In this document: positions 1 to 9,395 of the stretch, in pieces
Numbering within the stretch: the first letter of the stretch is position 1
Layout of the letters: every line of letters begins with the position of its first letter
IMG/VR virus record: IMGVR_UViG_3300046171_000267
Span: 1-64,000 of that record
Length of the DNA stretch: 64,000 bases
Source of the DNA: a virus
Direction: 5' to 3' (one strand)
Translations under genes and position numbers: made by a program
The notes under the pieces: generated by a model
Databases searched by the model: none
The model's input: only the letters and a program-made list of their open reading frames with translations
What the model was told of the DNA's origin: nothing

Positions 1-2202
1 GACACTGACCTTAGTGGGCTGAATGGAGTGACAGGAGTGACTACTACAGTTCGCGGAAATCACACTACTTATACTATTGCCTCAACTCATTTTTTAGAGA
101 TTCAAGGAACACTTAGTATTGATCCTGCATATGAGACCTTGCAAGTGATGAAGCAAGCGATCAACGCAGGTAGTGGACACCCACTTACAGTGACAGGCAC
201 ATTGAACTTAGGTGTCAAAACTACAGCAAATGGAAAAAATAAATACTCTGTCGGAGTAGGAATTGATCTACCCAATGAGAATTTGACTGGGCAAATGTAT
301 AATACCTTTGGGATTTCGTTTGGTAGCAATTCTACATTCTTATGGAATGGTGGAATAATTCGTACTACTGCAACTTTGCGTACTGCAAATGGGGCAACAG
401 TCACAGTCAATAGTGGGATTTTCTACAACCTTGCAAAGCAGGGATCATCAAACACGAACACATCTCAGTTCAGGATTGAGTCCACTAACTCGACAAGTGA
501 CGCAAAAATAAATATTTACAATTTAACTTTCGATGGAGAGACTTTGGAGTCTAGGGTCTTCACAAAAAGCGGATGGAATGTCGGAATCTTTAAATTTAAA
601 AAAGGAGGATTCCAGAGTTATAATTCACCATTCCCACCACTGACTTTTGAGAACTTCGACACAGGCCCAAACTTACATGACTTCGACATAATTAATGTTA
701 CTAGAACTCAATCAAGTGGAGAGACAATTACCATCAAAGGGTTTTCTGATAGATTGCGAGTCGCACTTGATGCCGGCAGAAATAATTTCATGTATCTCAA
801 ATGCGTCAGACCTATAAGTTTAGTAGTCGAAGATTTAGATGGTAACGAATTAACCTATTCCTATTACGCTAAAGATTTAGATAGTGGCAACAGAGCATTA
901 GGGCCAAAAAGCCAAGATGATAGATCTGATAAGATCTACAGTGGAGTCAACCAGACTGGCAATTTGGACGAAGATGTTTTGGTCGAGGTAATTAATTACA
1001 TCAATAAAACCATTACTACTGATTCTCGTACCAACTCCAATTCAGAGGTTCCATTTTCTATAATTGCATACAACCAAACTATTACTGATTTTGCCGAAGG
1101 TTTAGTTGGACTCGATACTTTGCAAAGCACAATTAAAATGACTCCAGATCAGGTAGTATCTGAAGCATCTAAGGCTACTGTAGATGGGTATACTTTAATA
1201 GACACTCCGCAGAAATTCTACGACATAGCAAAATCTTACCTTGTTGATAATTATGCAGGAGAAGCATCACCATTAGTGTCAAGAGATGGGGACACCATTG
1301 ATGCAGGTTCTTATGATGTGGTGGTGGACGCAAGTGCAGCTTCTACATTTGCAATTAGCGGTAATACTCTAACAATTAAAGCCACTACTTTTACTGGCAA
1401 TATTCTTACAAGTGGTTCTGCCACACTTTTAAATAACGCAGAAGTAATAGGAACATTTAAGGACACTGCTGTTCTTCCTTGGGAGGTCACTAATGTAGAA
1501 GCATCTGCAACTCTACAACTTTACAATATAACCAAAAGCATAGAGGTAGAAAACTTGGTTGTAGCAGGAACAGCAGGGAACAAAGTTACATCTTCTGGGA
1601 CATATACAGGGCAGGAAGTAAGTGTGGGAGATAACATTCGTCTGCGAATTACTTGCCAAGCAGGGACATCTGCATTCCTTGCTTACGAAGCATTCGGTAT
1701 CGCAACCAGCGTGGGTATCAGTTTTAAGGCAGACCAACAAGCAGACACTGTTTACAATGACAATGGAATCGATGGAAGCACTATTACTACTCTCAGTGCA
1801 GACTATCCTAATGTTCAGATAGATATTTCTGATGGTGATGGATTCGCAGATTCCAGAGAGTTGTATGCGTTTGCGGTCTACCAGTCTACTACTACCACAG
1901 GTATTGAAAAATGGTTCAATGCAATCACTGCCATTGATGCCATGAACTACCGAATCAATACTGATAATGCTGACATAAAATTACAGAATACAGGAAGTAT
2001 TCCTCTTGTCATTACAGGAGCAAGAATTTACAGAGATGATGGAACCAGTGTATTATTTGCGCAAAGTGGCGATCAGCCAATGGTGCAAGACACTGGAGAA
2101 CTAGTACAATATATTTCACCCCAAATCGACACTGCCATGAACAACAATACCAAGTTAGATGGCGTATCCAAAAACACTAAACTTATACCAGCTTTATTAT
2201 AA
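1..2202 (+). CDS. Putative tail fibre/spike protein, 5' end missing
   Basis: The reading frame is open from the first base of the window, so the true start lies upstream; the first in-frame GTG at 28 is not a convincing start. The visible 733 or so residues are rich in Thr, Ser, Asn and Gly with short hydrophobic beta-strand-like stretches, the usual look of a fibrous adsorption protein. No catalytic motif or membrane segment is recognisable. It is followed after 45 bases by a second fibre gene with its own promoter-like site, which supports a tail-fibre role. The exact family is not recognised, so function is inferred from composition and position. Confidence 0.6.
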   Translation, partial: DTDLSGLNGVTGVTTTVRGNHTTYTIASTHFLEIQGTLSIDPAYETLQVMKQAINAGSGHPLTVTGTLNLGVKTTANGKNKYSVGVGIDLPNENLTGQMYNTFGISFGSNSTFLWNGGIIRTTATLRTANGATVTVNSGIFYNLAKQGSSNTNTSQFRIESTNSTSDAKINIYNLTFDGETLESRVFTKSGWNVGIFKFKKGGFQSYNSPFPPLTFENFDTGPNLHDFDIINVTRTQSSGETITIKGFSDRLRVALDAGRNNFMYLKCVRPISLVVEDLDGNELTYSYYAKDLDSGNRALGPKSQDDRSDKIYSGVNQTGNLDEDVLVEVINYINKTITTDSRTNSNSEVPFSIIAYNQTITDFAEGLVGLDTLQSTIKMTPDQVVSEASKATVDGYTLIDTPQKFYDIAKSYLVDNYAGEASPLVSRDGDTIDAGSYDVVVDASAASTFAISGNTLTIKATTFTGNILTSGSATLLNNAEVIGTFKDTAVLPWEVTNVEASATLQLYNITKSIEVENLVVAGTAGNKVTSSGTYTGQEVSVGDNIRLRITCQAGTSAFLAYEAFGIATSVGISFKADQQADTVYNDNGIDGSTITTLSADYPNVQIDISDGDGFADSRELYAFAVYQSTTTTGIEKWFNAITAIDAMNYRINTDNADIKLQNTGSIPLVITGARIYRDDGTSVLFAQSGDQPMVQDTGELVQYISPQIDTAMNNNTKLDGVSKNTKLIPALL

Positions 2203-2211
2203 CCTCAGAAC

Positions 2212-2242
2212 TTGACGAAATTGCTGTAACCTAATAAATTAG
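2212..2242 (+). promoter_or_regulatory. Promoter-like site with GTAACCTAA motif before the fibre gene
   Basis: TTGACG at 2212-2217 is followed after exactly 17 bases by TAAATT at 2235-2240, a sigma70-like arrangement. The second element lies inside the recurrent motif GTAACCTAATAAATTAG at 2226-2242. Only five bases separate the motif from the ATG at 2248 and no Shine-Dalgarno sequence is present between them. The same TTGACG-N17-TAAACT layout recurs at 41325. Confidence 0.6.
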
Positions 2243-2247
2243 ATATC

Positions 2248-5200
2248 ATGAGCATTACGAACCTGACCATACCTTATTCCACACCATATCAAGTTTCCGC
2301 AGACGATATTGACTTGATTAAGATACGCTCATTAGAGACATCTCCTTTAACTCACGAAGACTTAGATGACAACTTTGCCAACCTTATGAATAAGGTAAAT
2401 GCACTAGTTGATATTATTGGAGGGTCGAGTGCAGCCATCTCAGTAGATGGTAGTGGTAATGTAGGTATTGGTACTACGAATCCTACAAAACCTCTACATA
2501 TATTATCGACAGTAGTTGATCAAATTGTTTTGGAAGCAAATTCAACTACCGTCGGCCCAAATATGATATTCAAGAACACTGATGGTAATCTTGCGAGAAT
2601 AAGAACTGACGATTCAGAAAATCTTCATTTTGAAAATGGTACTGTAAACACAACGAGGATGACCATAGACTCCGACGGCAACGTAGGTATTGGTACTACG
2701 AATCCTGTTAGTAAATTGACAATTTCAGAAACCGGAAACGCTGTTAATATTGACCCAGAAGGTTCTAGCGCTACATCTTATATAGGTTTTAGAGCTAATG
2801 TCTCCGCTTTTGTTGGTTATGATTACGATAATGCTTCAGCAGTACTTCAGTCGGGGGCAGGCAAAAGCTTGCGATTGAATACAGGTAATGAAACTTTTGG
2901 AAGTGGTACAGCATTAACAATTGATCCAAACGGCAACGTCGGTATTGGTACTACGACTCCTGCTAGTAATCATAAGCTTCATATAAAACATACCGAAACT
3001 GCCAACTTTAGAATTGAAAGAAATAAGGTAGGACACACAAATTCTCAAAATGGATATTTTCAGATTACTGCAGCCGAAGGAAGTAACTTAATTTATTCTA
3101 AAGACCTTGACGGGAACGCTAAGAATTTTGTAATAGACGGCGGCAACGTAGGTATTGGTACTACGAATCCTAGTGTAAATTTGGATCTTAAGAAGGCAAG
3201 TAATGATGGTGGAGCAACCTTGCGATTGAGAAGCGCAGCAGTGCTTGACGATTATAAGACTGTAGGAAGTATTGAATATTTTTCAGATGATGCTTCAACT
3301 GATTCCACAGGATTGGTTGGTTCTATTGATGTCATTAACGCTGGCACAACATGGCGTGGTGATGGCAATAATGCAGCTATGACCTTTAATTTAATTCAAG
3401 GGCTTGCGGCAACAACATCTCCTGTAGAAGCAATGCGCATCGACTCCGACGGCAACGTTGGTATTGGTACTACGAATCCTAGTTTTAAATTACATCTCAA
3501 TAAAAGTACAGGAGGTGGCAATAGTTCTAGTTATACTGGCGGTATATTAATAGAAAATACAGATACTGCTAATACTGGTGAATGTATAATAGCTTTTAAA
3601 AATGCAGGTAATGCTGGAACTGGTGCTAATTTTTGGTGGTCTGGTCTTAATCAAGACAATTACTTTGCTATCGGATATGGTACTTCTGTTACCAATGCGG
3701 TTACAAAATTAGCTATAGATACCAGCGGCAATGTAGGTATTGGTACTACGAGTCCTGACGAGGCATTTCACATTAAAGGTGATGATAAAAGAATGTTCAT
3801 CGGAAGTGATGATTATAATTTATTTTCCTTAGGAAGGCGAAGCAGTACAGAGCTAGACACGGCTTACCTCAGCATGATGGACGAGGGTGACCAGAAAGTA
3901 GTCCTAGACACAAGTGGTGATTCATATTTTAATGGCGGCAATGTAGGTATTGGTACTACGAATCCGCAGCACAAACTTGATATTTCAACAAATGATACAA
4001 CTGGGTTGAGGTTGATAAATCCTGATTCCGCAGAAGTAAATCAAAGTAATGACCCGCCAGCAATTTTATTTCAGGCAAACGGATGGGAGTTAAGAGACGA
4101 TGGTGATGGATCCAGAGCATATTCAGCTAGAATCAGAGTAAGCTCCAACTACTCAGGTGAATCAGGTCGTGGGAACACACATCCCGTGATGAATTTCGAT
4201 CTAGAGACGAATGAAAACAATCCTGATGACAATCTAAGTACCAAGATGATGATCAATGCTGATGGCAAGGTAGGTATTGGTACTACGAGTCCTAGTGCGA
4301 AGTTGGAAATAAATTCAGGCACAAATGATGCTAATTTACGGCTGGTTTCAACTGATCCGTATGTGGATATTAAAATGTCAGATAATACCACAACTGATTA
4401 TGGAGTAAGAATCAGTAACAAAGGAGATGACCTATTACTTCAAAGAGCTGGTGGCCGAGTCGGTATTGGTACTACGAGTCCTAGTGCTACCTTAGATATA
4501 CAGGGAACAGCTAAATTAAATGGTGCTGATCTGGCTACCGTTGATCAATTAGGTGGCGGAGGAATCTGGGCAGAGAATACCAGCGGTGCATATTACAACG
4601 GCAATGTCGGTATTGGTACTACGAGTCCTGATCACCCTTTGGAAATACAAGCCTCTGGAAGTAAATATGGATGTCATATACTTGATGATCAAGGAGGTAG
4701 TTTAGGAGGTCTGTTTATTTCGGAACAAGGTGCTGCTACAGATGGTCTGGAGCTTTATCTTAAGCAACCAAACGGCAATACAAAGATCAGGCTTAGTTCT
4801 GTTGATAATAATCCTACATATTTTAACAGCGGCCGAGTAGGTATTGGTACTACGGATCCTGATAGACTTATGCATCTTGCTTCTAATGCTGCGATAATTT
4901 GCATAGAAGATACCGCAGGTGCTACAGATGACAAGCGAGCGCAAATTCAGGTTGATGATGGTAAATTTGAAATCAACAGTCGAAAAGATGACAATAGCAG
5001 CAGAACTGACAATATTTTTGTAGCCGATTTAGGCACAGGCCATGTCGGTATTGGTACTACGAGTCCAATATTCACACTAGATGTAGCTAGCGATGCTACT
5101 TTAGCTTTAGGTTCTAACAGCTCAGGAACAAGAGCAGATAATACAATCAAATCATCAAGGGTGGGAGGTGTCAGATATAATAACGCTAACCCTGTAAACA

Positions 5201-6144
5201 TGATGATGCATGTCTCTGATTCAACACAGAACAAGTTGTATTTTGGTTGGGGTACAAGTTCGATGGTTTGTCCTACAAGTATTGTTTTTGGTACAGCACC
5301 AACAAACAACATATCATCAGCAAATTCCTCTAGTTACCAAAGAATGATCATTGATGGAAATGGTGATGTACTTATCAATAAAGATTTAGAAGTGGTAGGT
5401 AATGTATCAAAGGGTTCTGGAACTTTTAAGATTGATCATCCATTACCTGAGAAATCAGAAACTCATCACTTAGTTCATTCTTTTATTGAAGGCCCACAAG
5501 CTGACAATATCTATCGAGGTAAGATTGAATTGGTAGCAGGTAAAGCTGAAGTAAATATTGATGCAGTATCTGGAATGACTGAAGGAACTTTTGTTGCACT
5601 CAATCGTGACATCCAAGTGTTTACATCTAATGAAAATGACTGGGATGCCGTGCGCGGAAAAGTGGAAGGCAATAAATTAATTATTGAATGCCAAAACACT
5701 GAGTCTACAGCAACAATCTCATGGTTGGTCATAGGTGAAAGACAGGATGAGCATATTCGTGAATCCAAAATTACTGATGACAATGGTAAGCTTATTGTCG
5801 AGCCACTTAAACCTGAGCCTGAGCCTGAGTACGAGGAGGTAGAACCTGTCGTAGAAGAGGTTACAGAAGAACCAGTAGCTGAGGAAGCACCTGAGCCTCA
5901 AGCAGTCGAGGAGCCACAACCTGAGCCACAAGAGATAGCACAAGTATCCTTGGGGCAGGTAAGTTTGGGACAAGTATCTGTAGGGCAGGTAAGTTTATCG
6001 GAGTCACCTCTTGATGAAATCAAGGAAATCCGTGCAGAGGACGGTAAGGAGTATATCAGGATAGGTGATAAGGACTACGAGGTATTAGGAGAGAATGAAG
6101 ACGGATCATTGATCTTAGATGACGATGTAACCAACAACGGGTAA
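2248..6144 (+). CDS. Long tail fibre with 12 VGIGTT repeats
   Basis: A 1298-aa fibre-like protein. From about residue 73 to 940 it carries 12 copies of a module built on (D/G)GNVGIGTT(N/S)P followed by a short strand such as KLxI, a repeat typical of phage fibres and bacterial adhesins. Spacer regions between repeats differ in length and sequence and may form receptor-binding or beta-rich domains. Near residues 1185-1240 is a Glu/Pro-rich stretch and then four QVS(L/V)G-type repeats, followed by an acidic C-terminus. No intramolecular chaperone domain of the endosialidase type was recognised. The ATG at 2248 follows the recurrent motif directly. Likely role: distal host recognition, inferred from repeat type and neighbours. 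Confidence 0.75.
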   Translation: MSITNLTIPYSTPYQVSADDIDLIKIRSLETSPLTHEDLDDNFANLMNKVNALVDIIGGSSAAISVDGSGNVGIGTTNPTKPLHILSTVVDQIVLEANSTTVGPNMIFKNTDGNLARIRTDDSENLHFENGTVNTTRMTIDSDGNVGIGTTNPVSKLTISETGNAVNIDPEGSSATSYIGFRANVSAFVGYDYDNASAVLQSGAGKSLRLNTGNETFGSGTALTIDPNGNVGIGTTTPASNHKLHIKHTETANFRIERNKVGHTNSQNGYFQITAAEGSNLIYSKDLDGNAKNFVIDGGNVGIGTTNPSVNLDLKKASNDGGATLRLRSAAVLDDYKTVGSIEYFSDDASTDSTGLVGSIDVINAGTTWRGDGNNAAMTFNLIQGLAATTSPVEAMRIDSDGNVGIGTTNPSFKLHLNKSTGGGNSSSYTGGILIENTDTANTGECIIAFKNAGNAGTGANFWWSGLNQDNYFAIGYGTSVTNAVTKLAIDTSGNVGIGTTSPDEAFHIKGDDKRMFIGSDDYNLFSLGRRSSTELDTAYLSMMDEGDQKVVLDTSGDSYFNGGNVGIGTTNPQHKLDISTNDTTGLRLINPDSAEVNQSNDPPAILFQANGWELRDDGDGSRAYSARIRVSSNYSGESGRGNTHPVMNFDLETNENNPDDNLSTKMMINADGKVGIGTTSPSAKLEINSGTNDANLRLVSTDPYVDIKMSDNTTTDYGVRISNKGDDLLLQRAGGRVGIGTTSPSATLDIQGTAKLNGADLATVDQLGGGGIWAENTSGAYYNGNVGIGTTSPDHPLEIQASGSKYGCHILDDQGGSLGGLFISEQGAATDGLELYLKQPNGNTKIRLSSVDNNPTYFNSGRVGIGTTDPDRLMHLASNAAIICIEDTAGATDDKRAQIQVDDGKFEINSRKDDNSSRTDNIFVADLGTGHVGIGTTSPIFTLDVASDATLALGSNSSGTRADNTIKSSRVGGVRYNNANPVNMMMHVSDSTQNKLYFGWGTSSMVCPTSIVFGTAPTNNISSANSSSYQRMIIDGNGDVLINKDLEVVGNVSKGSGTFKIDHPLPEKSETHHLVHSFIEGPQADNIYRGKIELVAGKAEVNIDAVSGMTEGTFVALNRDIQVFTSNENDWDAVRGKVEGNKLIIECQNTESTATISWLVIGERQDEHIRESKITDDNGKLIVEPLKPEPEPEYEEVEPVVEEVTEEPVAEEAPEPQAVEEPQPEPQEIAQVSLGQVSLGQVSVGQVSLSESPLDEIKEIRAEDGKEYIRIGDKDYEVLGENEDGSLILDDDVTNNG
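2464..5061 (+). repeat. Twelve dispersed identical copies of a 15-bp coding repeat
   Basis: The core GGTATTGGTACTACG (encoding GIGTT) occurs identically 12 times inside the fibre gene, usually flanked by GTA or GTC before and AATCCT or AGTCCT after. Copies begin near 2464, 2689, 2941, 3152, 3462, 3737, 3946, 4272, 4462, 4609, 4840 and 5047. Synonymous positions inside the core do not vary, unlike the spacers, so the conservation is at DNA level as well as protein level. Confidence 0.9.
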
Positions 6145-6145
6145 G

Positions 6146-9100
6146 ATGGCTCTTTCAGCAGAGTTTATAGAGTGGTCAAAAACAGGTACCGCCAAGGATT
6201 TACTCGGTAAAGAGATTTACGACTGGAGTGTCTATGGTGGTAGCTATCCTAGCAAGACTCTGCATGACCAGCTAATATTCATTGCCTCTAGAATGGCAGG
6301 GGGCAGCGGAACTTTAAATTCAGGTTATGGTTTACATAATATCAACACTGATATGATTCCTAATATTAAGGAAATAGAGGAATCATATATAAATAGCACA
6401 AGAAGATCAACTAGGATGTCTGATTACACAGGAGAGCAAAACCTCAGTGAATATGAGGGTAACCATTATGTAGGTACAATTAAGGATGGTAAATTTACAG
6501 TTGATACGAATATGCAAAAGCAGTACGCAGATGGACGGGTATTGCCAGAAAATGCTTATTTAGCTACAGTTGTAAATGGCAAGTTTCAGCTTGATAATAG
6601 ATTGTACACAGTAGGTGAGGAGCAAATCCTGCAGACTGTTGTAGGGGATGGAGTAGAAAAACAAAAAGTTCCCTATGAATTTGTCGCTGATGACTTAGAG
6701 TTCACAGGCAAAGTCCGTTTGGGATATACAAATAAAAGTCCAATTAATTCCAATCTAGAGGTTATTGCATTAAAGGTTAAAGACGGTGATTCAACTTTCG
6801 TAGGTTATGATATGGTGATCCAGCCTGCTGACCCAATGTCCTTGATAACTACTAATGAAAGTGGTGAGACAGTAGTGGATTATACAAAGGCAGAGGATTC
6901 AGTGCTTATAGAAAATGACGGTAAAATTTTATACGGGAAGATAAGTGATTCTGTAGGTGATCAAATACAATTATATACCCAGAAAACAGGAAAAATTTCT
7001 TTTGCAGATAATATGTTTTTATGGGATGGGGAGCCTATAGGAGAGGATTCAATAGAAGAGCTTATTTTCCACGATAAAAACGACTACATCACATTGTCAT
7101 CAATTGATATTCAGGAAGACAGATACAAGGATTACAATGTAGGAGATGTAGTCCCAAAGAATGGGTGGAATGTTGAAATTACCAATGGAGACCTCGATTA
7201 CTTTTTCGAAAGTCCGAACATCTTTGAGAACCCTGAAGATTCAGCTGCTGGTGTGTGGAGGTTTAGCCTTTTACATAAATGGCATTATCTTGCAAATGAC
7301 AGAGATGGTGACGGAAACCGCCTGATATTCAAGGAGGATACTGGTTGGCTGACTGAGGTTAAAAGAGAAAGTGACGGTGCTAATTTTTTATACAGTCATA
7401 ATGATGATTCTTGGACTTACTATGATCTAACTCCAGAAGGTACTGCTAAAGTATGGGAGGCTACTGAAGACGGTAAGTGGGAGGTCAAAGAAGCGTCAAC
7501 TTCTACAAATGATAATGCTAGTTCCGATGCTAGTAATGACGCTAGTTCCGATGCTAGTTCTGTTAATACAGAAGGCTGGTTCTCACAACAGGTCGCAGAT
7601 GGCACATATACTGTTTATGATCCTGATGGGAATATATACAGCACAGGAAATTTGACTGAAGAGGAAGCAGAATACGAAATCAATGTGGGGGCAATGAGTG
7701 GCAACCAAGAAAAAGCGACAAAGACTGTTACTCCTGTGGGAGATGGTGATAACACTGGTGAAACTGATAACACTGATGGCACTGGTGACGCTGGTGATCT
7801 TACTGAGACAACAGAAGAGATAACTGATATGCAGGGTGTTTTAGATCAGTATATTGAAGACCTTGCTAGTGGAATGAGTGAAAGCGAGGCGCAAATTAAG
7901 CGAGATGATGCGATTCTAGCTATATTGCAATCTGAAGGTGTCAATCCTGAAGATGGAGAACAAACTCCCTACAGACCTTGGAATCCTATTTCAAATACAG
8001 CAGGTCAAACAATAACAGATCAGAGTGCTGCCACAGCAACAGCAGTCTCAAATGCATTGTCTTTTGCTCAAGATAATATGTCTCTTGGCATGAAGGGATT
8101 ATCTTCTGCTTGGGATGCTACTTTAGGTAAACTTGGAGTAAATAATCCATTTAAGTGGCTACAGAAAAACACAGCAGCTTATCGAGCTCTAGAGGAAAGA
8201 ATAAACTCTGCTGTAAATGCAAATGTTCTCGCAAAGATACAAGCAAAGGAGACAAATCTAGGTAACACCTTGTATGAGCTTCAACTCGACGGCTACCCCA
8301 TAATCAATCCAGAAGGTGACATTTATGATCAAACCTTCTATATGATTCAGAAGCCTTACTTGCAGGCTCCTGATGGTTCCTATTTGATTGGCGAAGACGG
8401 TAAACCTTTAGTAAATCCAGACTATAGAGAAGACTTATCTATCTACTATACAAAGGTTGGCCCTGATGGAATTGGGGGAACATCAGATGATATAACATCA
8501 GCTTTTTCTAAGTCTAACATTTTACCATTCCAGTTTAAAAGGCAGGAAGGTGAGCTAATGGATGACATAGGTTCTAAGCTTGATGCTGTCATTGAGAACA
8601 GTGTGAAGCCTACGAAGTTTTTTGATGCACAAGGGAATGAAGTAGATGCGGGTACTGAAGGTGCTATAGGTCTTAGTCGAGATGACCAAATCTTTAATCA
8701 ACAGATGCAAGCCCTGAAGGACAAAAACCTGATTAAGGGTACAGCGGGTGCGGATGGTATTTTTGGAACAGCCGACGATACACTAGATGACGCTGGCCCA
8801 GACGGCATTCTAGGCACAGAGGATGATCCTAAGTCGATCCTTGAGCAGCTTTCTGATGACATCACAACATATGAGTATGGAGATATTAATACCGCAGGTA
8901 GTAGAGATAGGCTTCAGAGTGACTACAAAAACGAGAGAAGAAGACTTGTGGATAGAAGGAATGCTTTAGAGGAATTAGGAACTTTTGAAAATATGTCTCG
9001 TAAAGCCGATGCCTACAATGCACTCGGTCAGGCTGGGCAAAATGTGATTGATACAAGAAATAATAATTTCAAGCGTTTGGCTAAGCAAAAACTGTTTGGC

Positions 9101-9394
9101 GGTTCAATCAGTATGGATGACCTTAAAGAGTCTTCCACGCAAAGACCACAAGCTTCAGATCAGCCATTATCATTTAACTTGTTTGGTAATGATTTTCAGT
9201 TTGGATCAGGATCAAGTTTAGACCCGCTGGCAGTAGTTAACAAGCTTGGTAATTATCGTGAGGGGCAGGAGTTGGATTACGATTTAGAGGATGTTAAGCA
9301 ATCAATTATGTCAAAAATTGCTGACAATAATTCTTTTTCTAAAAACTTTAATTACAAAATTGGGGAAAAAATACCCACAGGCGCAGGAGGATAA
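6146..9394 (+). CDS. Putative virion structural protein (1082 aa)
   Basis: The start at 6146 lies one base after the stop of the fibre gene, indicating an operon. The N-terminal two thirds are polar with repeated VVNGKFQLDN/TIKDGKFTVD-like units near residues 110-160. A low-complexity Asn/Asp/Ala/Ser stretch near residue 455-475 is encoded by short direct repeats of GATGCTAGTTCC type. Further on are acidic GPDGIxGTxDD-type loops (near residues 773, 870 and 888) that resemble calcium-binding loops. The C-terminal part is helical and charged. No enzyme motif is seen. Position between the fibre genes and the giant protein suggests a tail or internal virion component; the family is not recognised. 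Confidence 0.6.
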   Translation: MALSAEFIEWSKTGTAKDLLGKEIYDWSVYGGSYPSKTLHDQLIFIASRMAGGSGTLNSGYGLHNINTDMIPNIKEIEESYINSTRRSTRMSDYTGEQNLSEYEGNHYVGTIKDGKFTVDTNMQKQYADGRVLPENAYLATVVNGKFQLDNRLYTVGEEQILQTVVGDGVEKQKVPYEFVADDLEFTGKVRLGYTNKSPINSNLEVIALKVKDGDSTFVGYDMVIQPADPMSLITTNESGETVVDYTKAEDSVLIENDGKILYGKISDSVGDQIQLYTQKTGKISFADNMFLWDGEPIGEDSIEELIFHDKNDYITLSSIDIQEDRYKDYNVGDVVPKNGWNVEITNGDLDYFFESPNIFENPEDSAAGVWRFSLLHKWHYLANDRDGDGNRLIFKEDTGWLTEVKRESDGANFLYSHNDDSWTYYDLTPEGTAKVWEATEDGKWEVKEASTSTNDNASSDASNDASSDASSVNTEGWFSQQVADGTYTVYDPDGNIYSTGNLTEEEAEYEINVGAMSGNQEKATKTVTPVGDGDNTGETDNTDGTGDAGDLTETTEEITDMQGVLDQYIEDLASGMSESEAQIKRDDAILAILQSEGVNPEDGEQTPYRPWNPISNTAGQTITDQSAATATAVSNALSFAQDNMSLGMKGLSSAWDATLGKLGVNNPFKWLQKNTAAYRALEERINSAVNANVLAKIQAKETNLGNTLYELQLDGYPIINPEGDIYDQTFYMIQKPYLQAPDGSYLIGEDGKPLVNPDYREDLSIYYTKVGPDGIGGTSDDITSAFSKSNILPFQFKRQEGELMDDIGSKLDAVIENSVKPTKFFDAQGNEVDAGTEGAIGLSRDDQIFNQQMQALKDKNLIKGTAGADGIFGTADDTLDDAGPDGILGTEDDPKSILEQLSDDITTYEYGDINTAGSRDRLQSDYKNERRRLVDRRNALEELGTFENMSRKADAYNALGQAGQNVIDTRNNNFKRLAKQKLFGGSISMDDLKESSTQRPQASDQPLSFNLFGNDFQFGSGSSLDPLAVVNKLGNYREGQELDYDLEDVKQSIMSKIADNNSFSKNFNYKIGEKIPTGAGG

Positions 9395-9395
9395 A

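Noticed and set aside
2464-5061. CRISPR array
   Set aside because: The 15-bp repeats are in frame within a fibre gene and spaced irregularly by 140 to 330 bases, with no Cas genes.
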